Shown piece after piece: positions 8,281 through 17,237 of a stretch of 64,000 nt of DNA. Under the pieces are notes generated by a model. It was not told where the DNA came from, ran no database searches, and worked only from the letters and a program-made list of their open reading frames with translations. Location: NCBI GenBank assembly GCA_016709965.1, contig JADJLT010000002.1, positions 124,001-188,000 on the forward strand. The letters run 5' to 3'. A program made the translations under genes and the position numbers. Numbering within the stretch: the stretch's first letter is position 1; the number at the start of each line of letters is the position of its first letter. The DNA comes from Betaproteobacteria bacterium. Its GTDB lineage: Bacteria > Pseudomonadota > Gammaproteobacteria > Burkholderiales > Rhodocyclaceae.

Positions 8281-9021
8281 TCAGAACATGTGCTGACCGC
8301 CGTTGATGGAAATATTGGCACCAGTCACGAATGCTGCCTCATCAGAAGCAAGATACGCAACCAGACCGGCGATTTCTTCCGGCTTCCCGAGCCTGTTGAC
8401 CGGGATCTGCGGCAGAATTTTTGAATCAAGAATTTCCTGAGGGATGGTCGTTACCATCTTGGTGCCGATGTAGCCCGGCGAAATGGTATTGACTGTCACA
8501 CCCTGCTTGGCCACTTCCAGTGCCAGTGCCTTGGTAAAACCATGCATCCCGGCCTTGGCGGCGGAATAGTTGGTCTGACCGAAGGCGCCCTTCTGGCCAT
8601 TGACCGAGGAGACATTGATAACGCGTCCCCATTTGCGTTCCATCATGCCATCCATGACTTGCTTAGTCATGTTAAAAACAGAGTCAAGGTTGGTATGCAT
8701 CACAGCATCCCAGTCGCCCTTGGTCATCTTTTTAAACGTCATGTCACGGGTAATACCGGCATTGTTAACCAGCACATCGACCGGGCCGACATCTCTGGTG
8801 ACAGTTTCAACGCATTCGTGTGCCGAGTCGAAATCAGTGACATCGCACGGGTAGGCCTTGAAGCCATAACCCATGTTGTTCATTCCCTTCAACCAGTCAG
8901 TCACCTTCGGATTCCCTGGCGAATAGGTCGTTACCACCTTGTAACCCAGTGCAGCAAGCTTGATGCATACAGCCTCACCAAGCCCCCCCATACCTCCGGT
9001 AACCAGTGCAACTCGCGACAT
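8281..9021 (-). CDS. phaB: Acetoacetyl-CoA reductase, second paralogue
   Basis: 246 residues. Same enzyme type as its neighbour: VTGGMGGLGEAV, NNAGITRDMTFKKM, SSVNGQKGAFGQ, NYSAAKAGMHG and the C-terminal SINGGQHMF. It differs clearly in the loop around residues 40-60 (PGNPKVTDWLKGMNN), so the two genes are not a fresh duplication. Two in-frame ATGs exist; GAGGG lies one base before the first (9027) and seven before the second, so 9021 is preferred. It lies directly after phaC in the same direction. Confidence 0.93.
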   Translation of the reverse strand: MSRVALVTGGMGGLGEAVCIKLAALGYKVVTTYSPGNPKVTDWLKGMNNMGYGFKAYPCDVTDFDSAHECVETVTRDVGPVDVLVNNAGITRDMTFKKMTKGDWDAVMHTNLDSVFNMTKQVMDGMMERKWGRVINVSSVNGQKGAFGQTNYSAAKAGMHGFTKALALEVAKQGVTVNTISPGYIGTKMVTTIPQEILDSKILPQIPVNRLGKPEEIAGLVAYLASDEAAFVTGANISINGGQHMF

Positions 9022-9045
9022 TGTCATACCCTCATCGAGAAGCTC

Positions 9046-10773
9046 TCAGACCGCGCGTTCCCTGACATATCTGCCGGGAGCCGGTTCGATAGCCTTGTAT
9101 TTGGCGCTTCCCGGCTTGCGCGGTGCCCGCAGTTCTCCGGACAAAGGTTTGAGCCAGTCAGCCCAATCCGACCACCAGCTTCCCTTTTTTTCTTCTGCCG
9201 CAGCCAACCAGCCGTCGGCTTCATTTTTCACATCTTCATTCACCCAATAACTGCGCTTGTTCTTGCTGGCCGGATTGATCACGCCGGCAATATGGCCGGA
9301 TGCGCCGAGCACGAAGCGAATCTTGCCGCCTAGAATACGCGTGCTCTGATAGGCGGATTGCCAGGGTACGATATGGTCTTCGCGGGTGGCAAGCAGATAA
9401 ACCGGTATGTCCAGCTTGCCCAGATCAACCTTCGTCCCGCACATCTCCAGCTTGCCCGGTTCACGCAGATTGTTTTCGAGATACATGTTGCGCATGTACC
9501 AGCAGGCAAACGGCCCGGGAAGATTGGTCGAGTCCGAGTTCCAGTAGAGCAGGTCAAAGGCTTTTGGCTTCTCGCCCTTCAGGTAATTGCCGGTCACGTA
9601 GTTCCAGACGAGATCGTTGGCACGCAGGAACGAAAACGTATTTTGCAGGTCTCGGGCTGGCAGTAAACCGCCCTTGCCTATTGTGGCCTCGCGGGCCGTA
9701 ATGCCCTTTTCGTCAATAAACAAGCCAATTTCGCCCGTATCGGAGAAGTCGAGCAGCGTCGTCAGCAGCGTCAACGAGGCAACCGGATCTTCGCCGCGTT
9801 CCTTGAGGACAGCCAGCGCCGATGTCAAAATGGTGCCACCGACACAGAATCCAAGAGCATTGACCTGCTTGACCTTGGTGATTTCCCGGGCAACAAGCAG
9901 CGCGGTGATCGGACCGCTTTCGAGGTAATCGTCCCAGCCGACCTGGCCATGCGCTTCGGATGGATTGCGCCAGGACACCAGGAAAACAGTATTGCCCTGA
10001 TCGACCATATAGCGGATCAGCGAGTTATCGGGCTGCAGATCCATGATGTAGAACTTGTTGATACAGGGTGGCACAACCACCAGCGGCCGTGACGCTACTT
10101 TGGGCGTCAACGGCGCGTACTGAATCAACTGCATCAGGTCGTTTTCATAGACAACCGCACCTTCAGTGGTCGCGATGTTCTTGCCGACTTCGAATACCGA
10201 TTCGTCGGTCATCGAAATACGACCCTTCTCAAAATCCTTGATCAGGTTGTTGATGCCATCGGTAATGCTCTGGCCCTTGGTTTCCACGGCCAGCTTGATA
10301 AATTCGGGATTGGTTGCGGCAAAATTCGAAGGCGCCATGGCGTCGGCCATCTGCCGTGCAAGAAAGCGCATGCGTTCCTTGGATTTTGCGTCTTCGGCCG
10401 GAATCACCTCGACCATTTGCTTCAGATACTGCGTATTGAGCAGGTAAGCCTGATGCATATAATCGTAAATCGGGCTTTCGCGCCATTCGGGGGCTGAAAA
10501 ACGACGGTCACCGGGTTCCGGCGAGACCTTGAAGGCTGGCTCCTGGCCTTTCTGCTTTCCCAGCATCGACTGCCACAACGACATTTGCTGATCCATGAAC
10601 TGCTTCTGCAGATTGGTGATCGCCTGCGGGTCGGCTGCGACTGGTGCTGCACCAGCCTGAGCGCCTGCCTTGCCGAGATAGTCCATGAACTGCTGCATCA
10701 TGTTCTGCCCGCTTTGCATCAGCTGTGCGGCAGAACCCGCGAATGCGTCATTACTGTTCGATCCCTGGGCCAT
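9046..10773 (-). CDS. phaC: Class I polyhydroxyalkanoate synthase
   Basis: 575 residues from the ATG at 10773, which has AGAAGAG seven bases upstream; in-frame ATGs at 10824 and 10893 would add up to 40 residues. The enzyme polymerises (R)-3-hydroxyacyl-CoA at the granule surface. Seen: the PhaC N-terminal domain (ATNPEFIKLAVETKGQSI), the lipase-like box GFCVGGT with catalytic cysteine, VPPCINKFYIMDLQPDNSL, and the His-containing GASGHIAGVINPASKNKRS. The Asp of the triad is in REDHIVPW. The C-terminus AIEPAPGRYVRE is typical of class I. Probable operon phaC-phaB-phaB. Confidence 0.95.
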   Translation of the reverse strand: MAQGSNSNDAFAGSAAQLMQSGQNMMQQFMDYLGKAGAQAGAAPVAADPQAITNLQKQFMDQQMSLWQSMLGKQKGQEPAFKVSPEPGDRRFSAPEWRESPIYDYMHQAYLLNTQYLKQMVEVIPAEDAKSKERMRFLARQMADAMAPSNFAATNPEFIKLAVETKGQSITDGINNLIKDFEKGRISMTDESVFEVGKNIATTEGAVVYENDLMQLIQYAPLTPKVASRPLVVVPPCINKFYIMDLQPDNSLIRYMVDQGNTVFLVSWRNPSEAHGQVGWDDYLESGPITALLVAREITKVKQVNALGFCVGGTILTSALAVLKERGEDPVASLTLLTTLLDFSDTGEIGLFIDEKGITAREATIGKGGLLPARDLQNTFSFLRANDLVWNYVTGNYLKGEKPKAFDLLYWNSDSTNLPGPFACWYMRNMYLENNLREPGKLEMCGTKVDLGKLDIPVYLLATREDHIVPWQSAYQSTRILGGKIRFVLGASGHIAGVINPASKNKRSYWVNEDVKNEADGWLAAAEEKKGSWWSDWADWLKPLSGELRAPRKPGSAKYKAIEPAPGRYVRERAV

Positions 10774-10885
10774 GGGGAGACTCTTCTCTGTAGTTGTCGG
10801 GGTTTCAGCCTTTAGATTCTCCATACCCGGTTCAACGCTGTCAATGAATTTACATGCATAATGAGGCCTCTTCGAGGCATCTAAC

Positions 10886-11131
10886 ATGTACATTGTTGCA
10901 ATCGGCTGGCTTTACGTCACATTGCTGGTGGCCGTCAGCGAGCCCACCGTTGTGGCCGGCATCATTTCCTTCCTGTTTTATGGACTTATCCCCTGCTCGC
11001 TGCTGATGTGGTTGGGTGGCACCAAGGCCCGGCGACAACGCCGGGCGCATCGTGAATCACTCGCCAACCAGCGCCTGAACGATGGCAATGGAAGCAATGC
11101 CGGAGCCGATCAACAAGACCTGCAGAATTGA
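10886..11131 (+). CDS. Small membrane protein of unknown function
   Basis: 81 residues. Two hydrophobic helices (about 3-18 and 22-44: VVAGIISFLFYGLIPCSLL) are followed by a basic stretch KARRQRRAHRES and a polar tail. A GAGG lies eight bases before the ATG. Similar short two-helix proteins are common in betaproteobacteria (from memory), so I take it as real. It diverges from phaC and overlaps the end of the convergent zip gene by 75 bp. The role is unknown. Confidence 0.7.
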   Translation: MYIVAIGWLYVTLLVAVSEPTVVAGIISFLFYGLIPCSLLMWLGGTKARRQRRAHRESLANQRLNDGNGSNAGADQQDLQN

Positions 11132-11842
11132 TTCTTTCATTTCGGAACGTTTATGTAACCCGGGGATCAGGTCGGCAACGGCGACATAGATCATGCTTGC
11201 CGCGCCAAGCGCAAGTAGCGAAGGAATCCAGTGTGTCAAATCTGCCAGGGCAAAATAGGCCAGCATGGCACCCACCATGGTTGCCAGGCTCGATAGAAGA
11301 TTGAACGCCAACGCCCTCATCCGGCTATAGCCTGAGTGTAGAAGAATCAGGTAATCGCCGACCTCCTGCGGGATTTCATGGGCAATGATGGCCAGCGCGG
11401 TAACGATGCCGAGTTCGGTATTTTCCAGAAAGGCAGCAGCAATCAGGATTCCGTCTACAAAATTGTGGAAGGTGTCGCCAACCAGGATCAGCAGGCCAGA
11501 ACGTCCGTGGTCGTGTGTCGGCGCGTGGGCATCGTGCGCCTCGCAATGGTCGTGATGGCAATGCCGCCAAAGGACCAGCTTTTCCAGAATAAAAAAGGCC
11601 AGAATGCCGAACAGGACGGTTGCCGTAGTCTGATGCTTATCGCCGTGCTCCAGCGCATGCGGCAGGATTTCCAGAAAAGCGGCACCAAGCAGTGCGCCAA
11701 TGGCGTAGGAAATCAGCATGCTGATGCGATGTGCGCCCAGCGCAATGCTCAGCGCGGCCGCTGCAAGTACGCTCAGGGCGCCACCGGCCAGCGATACGGT
11801 AATAATCCAGGAAAGAGTACTCACGGAATTCGGTTCGATCAA
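11057..11842 (-). CDS. ZIP family divalent metal transporter
   Basis: 261 residues, about eight membrane helices. Imports zinc or related divalent metals. Seen: the His-rich cytoplasmic loop (HCHHDHCEAHDAH, about residues 94-106) between helices 3 and 4, and the family motifs HNFVDGILIAAAF and HEIPQEVGDYLIL with metal-coordinating His and Glu. The first codon is TTG at 11842 (GTG at 11824 is the alternative). A TATAAT lies 10 bp upstream at 11852-11857 within the end of pgeF, so it may have its own promoter although it is only 10 bp from pgeF. Confidence 0.92.
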   Translation of the reverse strand: MIEPNSVSTLSWIITVSLAGGALSVLAAAALSIALGAHRISMLISYAIGALLGAAFLEILPHALEHGDKHQTTATVLFGILAFFILEKLVLWRHCHHDHCEAHDAHAPTHDHGRSGLLILVGDTFHNFVDGILIAAAFLENTELGIVTALAIIAHEIPQEVGDYLILLHSGYSRMRALAFNLLSSLATMVGAMLAYFALADLTHWIPSLLALGAASMIYVAVADLIPGLHKRSEMKESILQVLLIGSGIASIAIVQALVGE

Positions 11843-11852
11843 AAGCCGCGGA

Positions 11853-12587
11853 TTATACGCCGTCGGCCAACCAGATCAGCGTTGCTTGACGGCCGGTAAC
11901 ACCATCACGGCGATAGGAAAAGAAGCGCGCCGGGTCACTGACTGTGCACAACTCACCACCATAGATGGCTTTGATCCCGGCACGCCGCAGGCGGCGCCGA
12001 GCCAGTTCGTGAATATCGGCCAGCCATTTGCCTAGTGTATTCGGCACGAAGGCCACCACCGCGCCCGGGTCGTCCGCGACAAAAGCGGCACGAACCTCGT
12101 CACCAACTTCAAAAGCCGATGGGCCAATGGCCGGTCCGAGCCAGGCGAGCAGCTCCCCGGCCGGGACGTCCATTTCCTTGATGGTCGACTCCAGAACGCC
12201 GCCAACCAGTCCGCGCCACCCGGCATGCGCGGCGGCAACAATCGTACCGGCACGATCGCAAAAGAGCACGGGCAAACAATCGGCAGTCATCACGGCGCAA
12301 ACAACGCCGGGCTGCCGGCTGAACGCCGCATCGGATTCTTTCGATTTTGGGCAATTTTCGGCGTTGACCGCAGCAATGCCGTGAACCTGAGTCAGCCACA
12401 GCGGTTCGGCCGGCAACCTGCTGCGCAGAGCGGCCCGATTGGCCGCAACATGGGCCGGATCATCACCCACATGATCACCAAGATTCAAGCTGTCCCACGG
12501 CGCCTGACTGCAACCACCGCCCCGCAGCGTCTGCACTGCCCGAACCCGGGCTGGCGCCGGCCAGTCCGGAATCAGCAAATCAGCCAT
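11853..12587 (-). CDS. pgeF: Purine nucleoside phosphorylase/laccase-domain protein YfiH
   Basis: 244 residues, formerly annotated as polyphenol oxidase. In E. coli the family edits peptidoglycan precursors and has purine nucleoside phosphorylase activity in other bacteria. Seen: VMTADCLPVLFCD and AAAHAGWRGLVGGVLE, holding the Cys and His metal ligands, and LGPAIGPSAFEVGDEV. Residues about 72-82 (IAAVNAENCPK) are encoded by a copy of the dispersed element. It overlaps rluD by 8 bp, the classic rluD-pgeF arrangement. Confidence 0.93.
   Translation of the reverse strand: MADLLIPDWPAPARVRAVQTLRGGGCSQAPWDSLNLGDHVGDDPAHVAANRAALRSRLPAEPLWLTQVHGIAAVNAENCPKSKESDAAFSRQPGVVCAVMTADCLPVLFCDRAGTIVAAAHAGWRGLVGGVLESTIKEMDVPAGELLAWLGPAIGPSAFEVGDEVRAAFVADDPGAVVAFVPNTLGKWLADIHELARRRLRRAGIKAIYGGELCTVSDPARFFSYRRDGVTGRQATLIWLADGV
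12343..12373 (+). repeat. Dispersed 33-bp element, copy C (inside pgeF)
   Basis: GATTTTGGGCAATTTT followed by CGGCGTTGACCGCAG. Somewhat diverged at the CCGG step. The gene reads its complement in frame as AAVNAENCPKSK. Confidence 0.6.
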
Positions 12588-13536
12588 AGCGCAACCCGTC
12601 GAGCAAGTCGCGCATGTCAGGCGGCATTGGCACTTCCCACTGCATTTTCAGCCCGGTCAGCGGATGAACGAGACCGAGTCGCGTGGCGTGCAGCGCTTGC
12701 CTTGGAAATTCCGGCAGTTTTGGATTGTGCTTGCCATAGACCTGATCACCCACCAGCGGATGATGAATGGCCGCCATGTGTACGCGGATCTGATGCGTCC
12801 GTCCGGTTTCCAGCGAACATTCCACAAACGTGGTGTAGGGGAATAGTTCAAGGATGCGAATATTGGTAATCGCCGGCTTGCCGCCGCGGTTTTCCGGCAC
12901 GATGGCCATCTTGATACGCTGCGACGGATGCCGGCCAATCGGCTCGTTGACCGTCCCTTCGTGCTTCATCGCACCTGCGGCAAGGGCCAGATAGATGCGC
13001 CGCACGGTCCGCGCCTGCAACTGGCGAACCAGATCAGTCTGCGCTTCCAGGGTCTTGGCGACGACCAGCAAGCCGCTGGTGTCCTTGTCCAAACGATGCA
13101 CGATACCGGCACGCGGCACTACCTCGATACCTGGCACGTGATGCAGCAGCGCATTCATCAAGGTACCGCTCCAGTTGCCGCTGCCTGGATGGACAACCAA
13201 CCCGGCCGGCTTGTTGATGACCAGCAGGGTTTCATCCTCGAAGACAACGTCGAGCGGAATGTCTTCAGGTAGTTCAGGTTGATTGCGGATATCGTTCGGC
13301 TCGCTGACCAGCAGGCGCTCGCCACCCATCATCTTGCGCTTCGGTTCGGTTTCCGGTTTGCCGTCGACTTGCACGCAGGCATCACGCACCCAGCCTTGCA
13401 GTCGGTTACGGGAATGTTGCGGTAACAGGTCAGCCAGCACCTGATCGAGACGACGACCATAACTGGCATCAGGAACGGTCAGGCGGACAGGTTCAGTTCG
13501 GCTATAATCGCCGGAGTTTTCAACAGGATCATTCAT
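12580..13536 (-). CDS. rluD: 23S rRNA pseudouridine synthase RluD
   Basis: 318 residues from ATG 13536; a longer upstream frame overlaps bamD and is not used. RluD makes pseudouridines 1911, 1915 and 1917 in helix 69 of 23S rRNA. Seen: N-terminal S4-like domain (GRRLDQVLADLLPQHSRNRL), and the catalytic motif HRLDKDTSGLLVVAKT with the nucleophilic Asp. ETGRTHQIRVHMAAIHHPLV follows. The start codon overlaps the bamD start on the other strand, so both promoters must lie inside the opposite gene. Confidence 0.95.
   Translation of the reverse strand: MNDPVENSGDYSRTEPVRLTVPDASYGRRLDQVLADLLPQHSRNRLQGWVRDACVQVDGKPETEPKRKMMGGERLLVSEPNDIRNQPELPEDIPLDVVFEDETLLVINKPAGLVVHPGSGNWSGTLMNALLHHVPGIEVVPRAGIVHRLDKDTSGLLVVAKTLEAQTDLVRQLQARTVRRIYLALAAGAMKHEGTVNEPIGRHPSQRIKMAIVPENRGGKPAITNIRILELFPYTTFVECSLETGRTHQIRVHMAAIHHPLVGDQVYGKHNPKLPEFPRQALHATRLGLVHPLTGLKMQWEVPMPPDMRDLLDGLRYG
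13503..13508 (+). promoter_or_regulatory. Possible -10 box of bamD
   Basis: TATAAT 27 bases upstream of the bamD ATG, inside the 5' end of rluD. No convincing -35 hexamer at 16-18 bp, so this is only a candidate. Confidence 0.4.
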
Positions 13537-14359
13537 GATGCGAAGTTTACCCGCATTCCAGTCATTTCCCGCCCTGTTCCGCGTGCTGATGGCTGTTTTC
13601 GTTGCAGTTTTCATTGCTGGCTGTGCCTCCAACAGTCAATACGACGAAACTGCCGGCTGGTCGGCCGGCAAACTCTATGGCGAGGCCAAGGATGCGCAAG
13701 CTGACGGTGGCTGGGACAAAGCAGCAAAACTTCTGGAAAAACTGGAGTCACGCTACCCCTACGGCCGCTACGCCCAGCAGGCTCAGCTTGAACTCGGCTA
13801 TGTCTACTGGAAAGGCAACGAGCCCGGTTCGGCGCTGGCCGCCTGTGACCGCTTCATCAAATTGCACCCCACCCACCCGACCGTGGATTATGTCTATTAC
13901 CTGAAGGGCTTGATCAACTTCAATGAAGATCTCGGCCTAACAGCCTACATTAGTACGCAAGACCCGACCGAGCGCGACCCCAAGGCCGCCAAAGAGTCTT
14001 TCGACGCCTTCAAGGAACTGGTCACCCGCTTTCCGGACAGCAAATACGCGCCGGATGCCCGACTGCGCATGAATTACCTGATCAACGCGTTGGCCTCGCT
14101 GGAAGTACACGTTGCCCGCTACTACATCAGGCGCGGTGCCTACGTTGCCGCCGCCAACCGTGCTCAGTTCGCCATCAAGACCTACCCGCATGCACCAGCC
14201 ATCGAAGAAGCCATGTTCGTACTGGTCACGGCCTACGATAAAATGGAAATGAATGACCTGCGTGACGATGCCGATCGCGTGATGAGAAAAAATTTCCCGG
14301 ACAGCCATTTCTACAAGGACGGACTGACCCGCAAGACAGCTTGGTGGCATCTCTGGTAA
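13535..14359 (+). CDS. bamD: Outer membrane assembly lipoprotein BamD
   Basis: 274 residues. BamD is the essential lipoprotein partner of BamA in insertion of outer-membrane barrels. The signal peptide ends in the lipobox IAGC (Cys near residue 29), placing the protein at the inner face of the outer membrane. TPR-type repeats follow: KLLEKLESRYPYGRYAQQAQ, and DAFKELVTRFPDSKYAPDAR, then YVAAANRAQFAIKTYPHAPA. ATG-ATG doublet at 13535/13538. A strong terminator follows at 14382-14412. Confidence 0.94.
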   Translation: MMRSLPAFQSFPALFRVLMAVFVAVFIAGCASNSQYDETAGWSAGKLYGEAKDAQADGGWDKAAKLLEKLESRYPYGRYAQQAQLELGYVYWKGNEPGSALAACDRFIKLHPTHPTVDYVYYLKGLINFNEDLGLTAYISTQDPTERDPKAAKESFDAFKELVTRFPDSKYAPDARLRMNYLINALASLEVHVARYYIRRGAYVAAANRAQFAIKTYPHAPAIEEAMFVLVTAYDKMEMNDLRDDADRVMRKNFPDSHFYKDGLTRKTAWWHLW

Positions 14360-14381
14360 TCGCTTACCGGATGACATAATT

Positions 14382-14412
14382 GGAAAATGCCCGCCAAATG
14401 CGGGCATTTTCC
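14382..14412. terminator. Bidirectional rho-independent terminator
   Basis: A perfect 13-bp stem, GGAAAATGCCCGC with GCGGGCATTTTCC, and a CAAAT loop, flanked by A and T runs so that it can act in both directions. It separates convergent bamD and the kinase gene. Confidence 0.93.
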
Positions 14413-14430
14413 ATTCTGCACAGCAAGTAA

Positions 14431-16809
14431 TCAGGAGCCCTGCTTGATGGCCAGGATGGCTTGATTACGCAGCGTGCGCAGCAACTGAAGTTCTTTTTCC
14501 GGAATCGAAATCCCCCCCGGCTCGTCGCGGTCGGCATAGATCAGCGCCACCGAACTTCCCTTGATATTCAGCGGAAAGAGCACGAATGACTGGGCCGAAA
14601 CGGCCTTGCGATACCAGTCAGGAATCCGGCTGGCAATTTTTGGATCGTTGATATCGCTGATCATGAGATCAACGCCCTTGGAGGTTGCCGCATGAAAGAT
14701 ATCCGGCGTGAAACTCAGGGGAAACCGGAATGCCTTGGCAACCTCATTGGCGTCCGGCCCGAACCCGAAACGCCCCTGCATGACGCCGGCCTTGGCATCG
14801 CGGATACAGAGTACGACTCGCTTGAAACCCATTGCCCGGTACATCGTTTCAAGGATGATGCGCAGAATGTCGTTCAACTGGAAGCCGTCAATCAGCGTGT
14901 TGCTGATGTCCTGAATCCCTGCCGTCAGCACCGACTGGGCATCCACCGGTTGCGCACCGGCACCACCGTCAACGCCGCTCAGCGGATCGCTCTCGCCGAG
15001 CAAGGTGCCATCTTCCGAATTTGCCTGTTTTTTCCCGTCGACCGCAGCATTCTCGTCATTGCCGGCATTGGCAAACAAACGCATCTGTTTACCAAACGTC
15101 GTCTGCGGCAAATTAAGGTGAATGATGCGAGCGAAATCCGCCACTTCCTCAACCGCCCGCTGCACGGTCTGGAGGAGCTCCTTCTGGTCCAGCGCCACCG
15201 CATCGGCAAACCGCGCCATCGATTTTTTCAATTCACGCTCACGCGCTTCGGGCGTGGCCTGTGCGATGACATCGCACAGTTCATTCGAAAACCCTGACAG
15301 CACACGCAGCCGGTCTTCCTGCTGAACAGCCTTGCGGACCGGACCGGAAGGCAATTTCCGCATCGAACTGACGATCAGTGGCGGGAAGCCCCATTGGCGG
15401 GCAATGGCAATTCCCATTTCCTCGAAGGTAATGCCCAACACCTGCATGGCGGCGCCATCCTCGGCGCAATTCTTCTGCGCCATTACGCGCCGAATCTCGT
15501 CCGCTTCCTCGGGAAAGTAAAATTGCGACAGCAAGCGGCCCAGACTATGAAACAACGAGCAGATGAATGACTGCTCCAGATCGCGCATCTTCGCCGCAGC
15601 ACCAATATCCTTGGCCAGCACACCGGCCAGGTTGGCCCGCAGAAAATCCTCTTTCAACTGAGTGGCATTGCCCTTGTTCTGGAGATGTTCAAAGAGCAGC
15701 ACGGTTATCGCAATGTTACGCACGGCCTCGAAGCCAAGCACGATCACGGCCCGCGATACTGTGCTGATGTTGCCGCCACCGGCCGGCCGGAAATAGGCCG
15801 AATTCACCAGGCGCAACAGTTTGTTGGTCAGCGCAAAATCCTTGAGGATGGTGTTGGACAGTTTGCCGATACTCTCCGTCTCACTGTTGGCGATCTTGTT
15901 GATCGCACTGACCGACTCCGACAAGGCTGGAAAATCGCTTTTGTGGCGCATGCGCCGCAACAGGAAATCGAGGGTTGCCTGCCGGCCACCGCTTGGCAAC
16001 GCGTCTTCGTCCGGATCGAGATACTTGTCCAGCGCCTCGCCAAATTGCGCCATATTTTGATAGCGCACGGAAGGATCGCGCGCGATCGCCTTGTGCAGGA
16101 TGCTGCTCAGATGCTCATCCACCGCAGCTTCCTGCGGCAATTTGATATCCTCCCTGACCAACTTTTGCAGAATCGCCGTGACGCTTTCAGCGACGATGGC
16201 ACGCTGCCCGGTCAACATCTCGAAGAGGATCAATCCGGCCGAGAAAACATCGGAACACTCACTGATTTCACGCCGCAGAATATATTCCGGCGCCATGTAG
16301 GCAGGCGTCCCGGTGATGCGATCGGCCGCTTCGCTGGCACCTTTAACCCTGGTCGCAATACCAAAATCCATGACACGCGGGGTTCCGTCATCGTCGAGCA
16401 GTATATTCGAAGGCTTAAGATCGCGATGGATGATGCCCTGTGCATGGGCGTACGCAACGGCATCGAGAATCGGCCGCAATATTGAAACCGCCTTGATCGG
16501 CGGCAAGGCGTCACTTTGCCGCAGAAACTCGGCGAGGTTCTTGCCCGGCACGTATTCAAAGACCAGATACAGATCGCCGTCCTGCTCACCGGCCTCGAAA
16601 ATCGGCACGATACTGGGATGACGCATTTTGCCGACCGTCCGCGCCTCATCCAGCAGTGCGCGATTCTGAATCGGATCGGGGTGGGCGAAGTGCAAGGTCT
16701 TGATGGCGATTTCACGCTGCAATTGCGGATCAAAACCAAGATACACGATACTCTGTGCGCCGCGCCCCAATTCCCCGCGAAGCTCGAACCGGCCGATATG
16801 TTTGCTCAT
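14431..16809 (-). CDS. Serine/threonine protein kinase with HDOD and GAF domains
   Basis: 792 residues from ATG 16809, coupled to the upstream gene by an ATGA overlap. N-terminal Hanks-type kinase (about 5-270): glycine loop GELGRGAQSIVYLG, catalytic HRDLKPSNILLD, DFGIA and the YMAPEYILRR activation end, so likely active. An HDOD domain (about 285-500) follows with LSNTILKDFALTNKLLRLVN, and a GAF domain (about 620-790) closes the protein (ILETMYRAMGFKRVVLCIRD). No membrane helix, so cytoplasmic. The HDOD-GAF linker contains a copy of the dispersed element, read AAVDGKKQANSE. Substrate unknown; a signalling role is inferred. Confidence 0.9.
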   Translation of the reverse strand: MSKHIGRFELRGELGRGAQSIVYLGFDPQLQREIAIKTLHFAHPDPIQNRALLDEARTVGKMRHPSIVPIFEAGEQDGDLYLVFEYVPGKNLAEFLRQSDALPPIKAVSILRPILDAVAYAHAQGIIHRDLKPSNILLDDDGTPRVMDFGIATRVKGASEAADRITGTPAYMAPEYILRREISECSDVFSAGLILFEMLTGQRAIVAESVTAILQKLVREDIKLPQEAAVDEHLSSILHKAIARDPSVRYQNMAQFGEALDKYLDPDEDALPSGGRQATLDFLLRRMRHKSDFPALSESVSAINKIANSETESIGKLSNTILKDFALTNKLLRLVNSAYFRPAGGGNISTVSRAVIVLGFEAVRNIAITVLLFEHLQNKGNATQLKEDFLRANLAGVLAKDIGAAAKMRDLEQSFICSLFHSLGRLLSQFYFPEEADEIRRVMAQKNCAEDGAAMQVLGITFEEMGIAIARQWGFPPLIVSSMRKLPSGPVRKAVQQEDRLRVLSGFSNELCDVIAQATPEARERELKKSMARFADAVALDQKELLQTVQRAVEEVADFARIIHLNLPQTTFGKQMRLFANAGNDENAAVDGKKQANSEDGTLLGESDPLSGVDGGAGAQPVDAQSVLTAGIQDISNTLIDGFQLNDILRIILETMYRAMGFKRVVLCIRDAKAGVMQGRFGFGPDANEVAKAFRFPLSFTPDIFHAATSKGVDLMISDINDPKIASRIPDWYRKAVSAQSFVLFPLNIKGSSVALIYADRDEPGGISIPEKELQLLRTLRNQAILAIKQGS
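15017..15047 (+). repeat. Dispersed 33-bp element, copy D (inside the kinase gene)
   Basis: GAATTTGCCTG, a T run, then CCCGTCGACCGCAG. The gene reads the complement as AAVDGKKQANSE in the linker between HDOD and GAF, where insertions should be tolerated. Confidence 0.75.
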
Positions 16810-17237
16810 TTTTCGGTTTCTTCTACCCACACCAGATGCGGAACGGCATCGGGGCCGCCGCGGACCAGCGCATTCTGCCCGTAGTCAGCAGCCAGCGCAC
16901 ACGCATCTTCGGTCGAAATATCCGGCACGAAGCAGCTTTCCTCATCCGGCCACAAATCGGCATCGGATATGTGCTGTGCGGCATAGGGCTCGTAATTACC
17001 TTCCAGCAACTCACACTCCAACTGCGACTGGCGCTCGGCATTGGTAGCTTCGTCAGTGGGCATGCTTCCCGGATTGTGCGCCGTGATCAGTGCAAACTCA
17101 TTGCAATCCGCCGTTTCCAGCCAGCACCGCAAGGCTTCACAAGGCTCACCGATGCGTAGATCGCAAATACCGCTGGGCAAGAATACCCGGTAAGTCGTCG
17201 CCTGGTAGGCGGCTTCCAGTTCACTCGTCTTCGCCAT
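16806..17237 (-). CDS. DUF3293 domain protein
   Basis: 143 residues. The pattern YRVFLPSGICDLRIG, FALITAHNPGSM, then an NAERQSQLECELLEG segment fits DUF3293, a small family of unknown function in proteobacteria. No signal peptide or membrane helix. It overlaps rmuC by 17 bp and the kinase gene by 4 bp, so it is translated in a tight chain with both. No function can be assigned. Confidence 0.82.
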   Translation of the reverse strand: MAKTSELEAAYQATTYRVFLPSGICDLRIGEPCEALRCWLETADCNEFALITAHNPGSMPTDEATNAERQSQLECELLEGNYEPYAAQHISDADLWPDEESCFVPDISTEDACALAADYGQNALVRGGPDAVPHLVWVEETEK

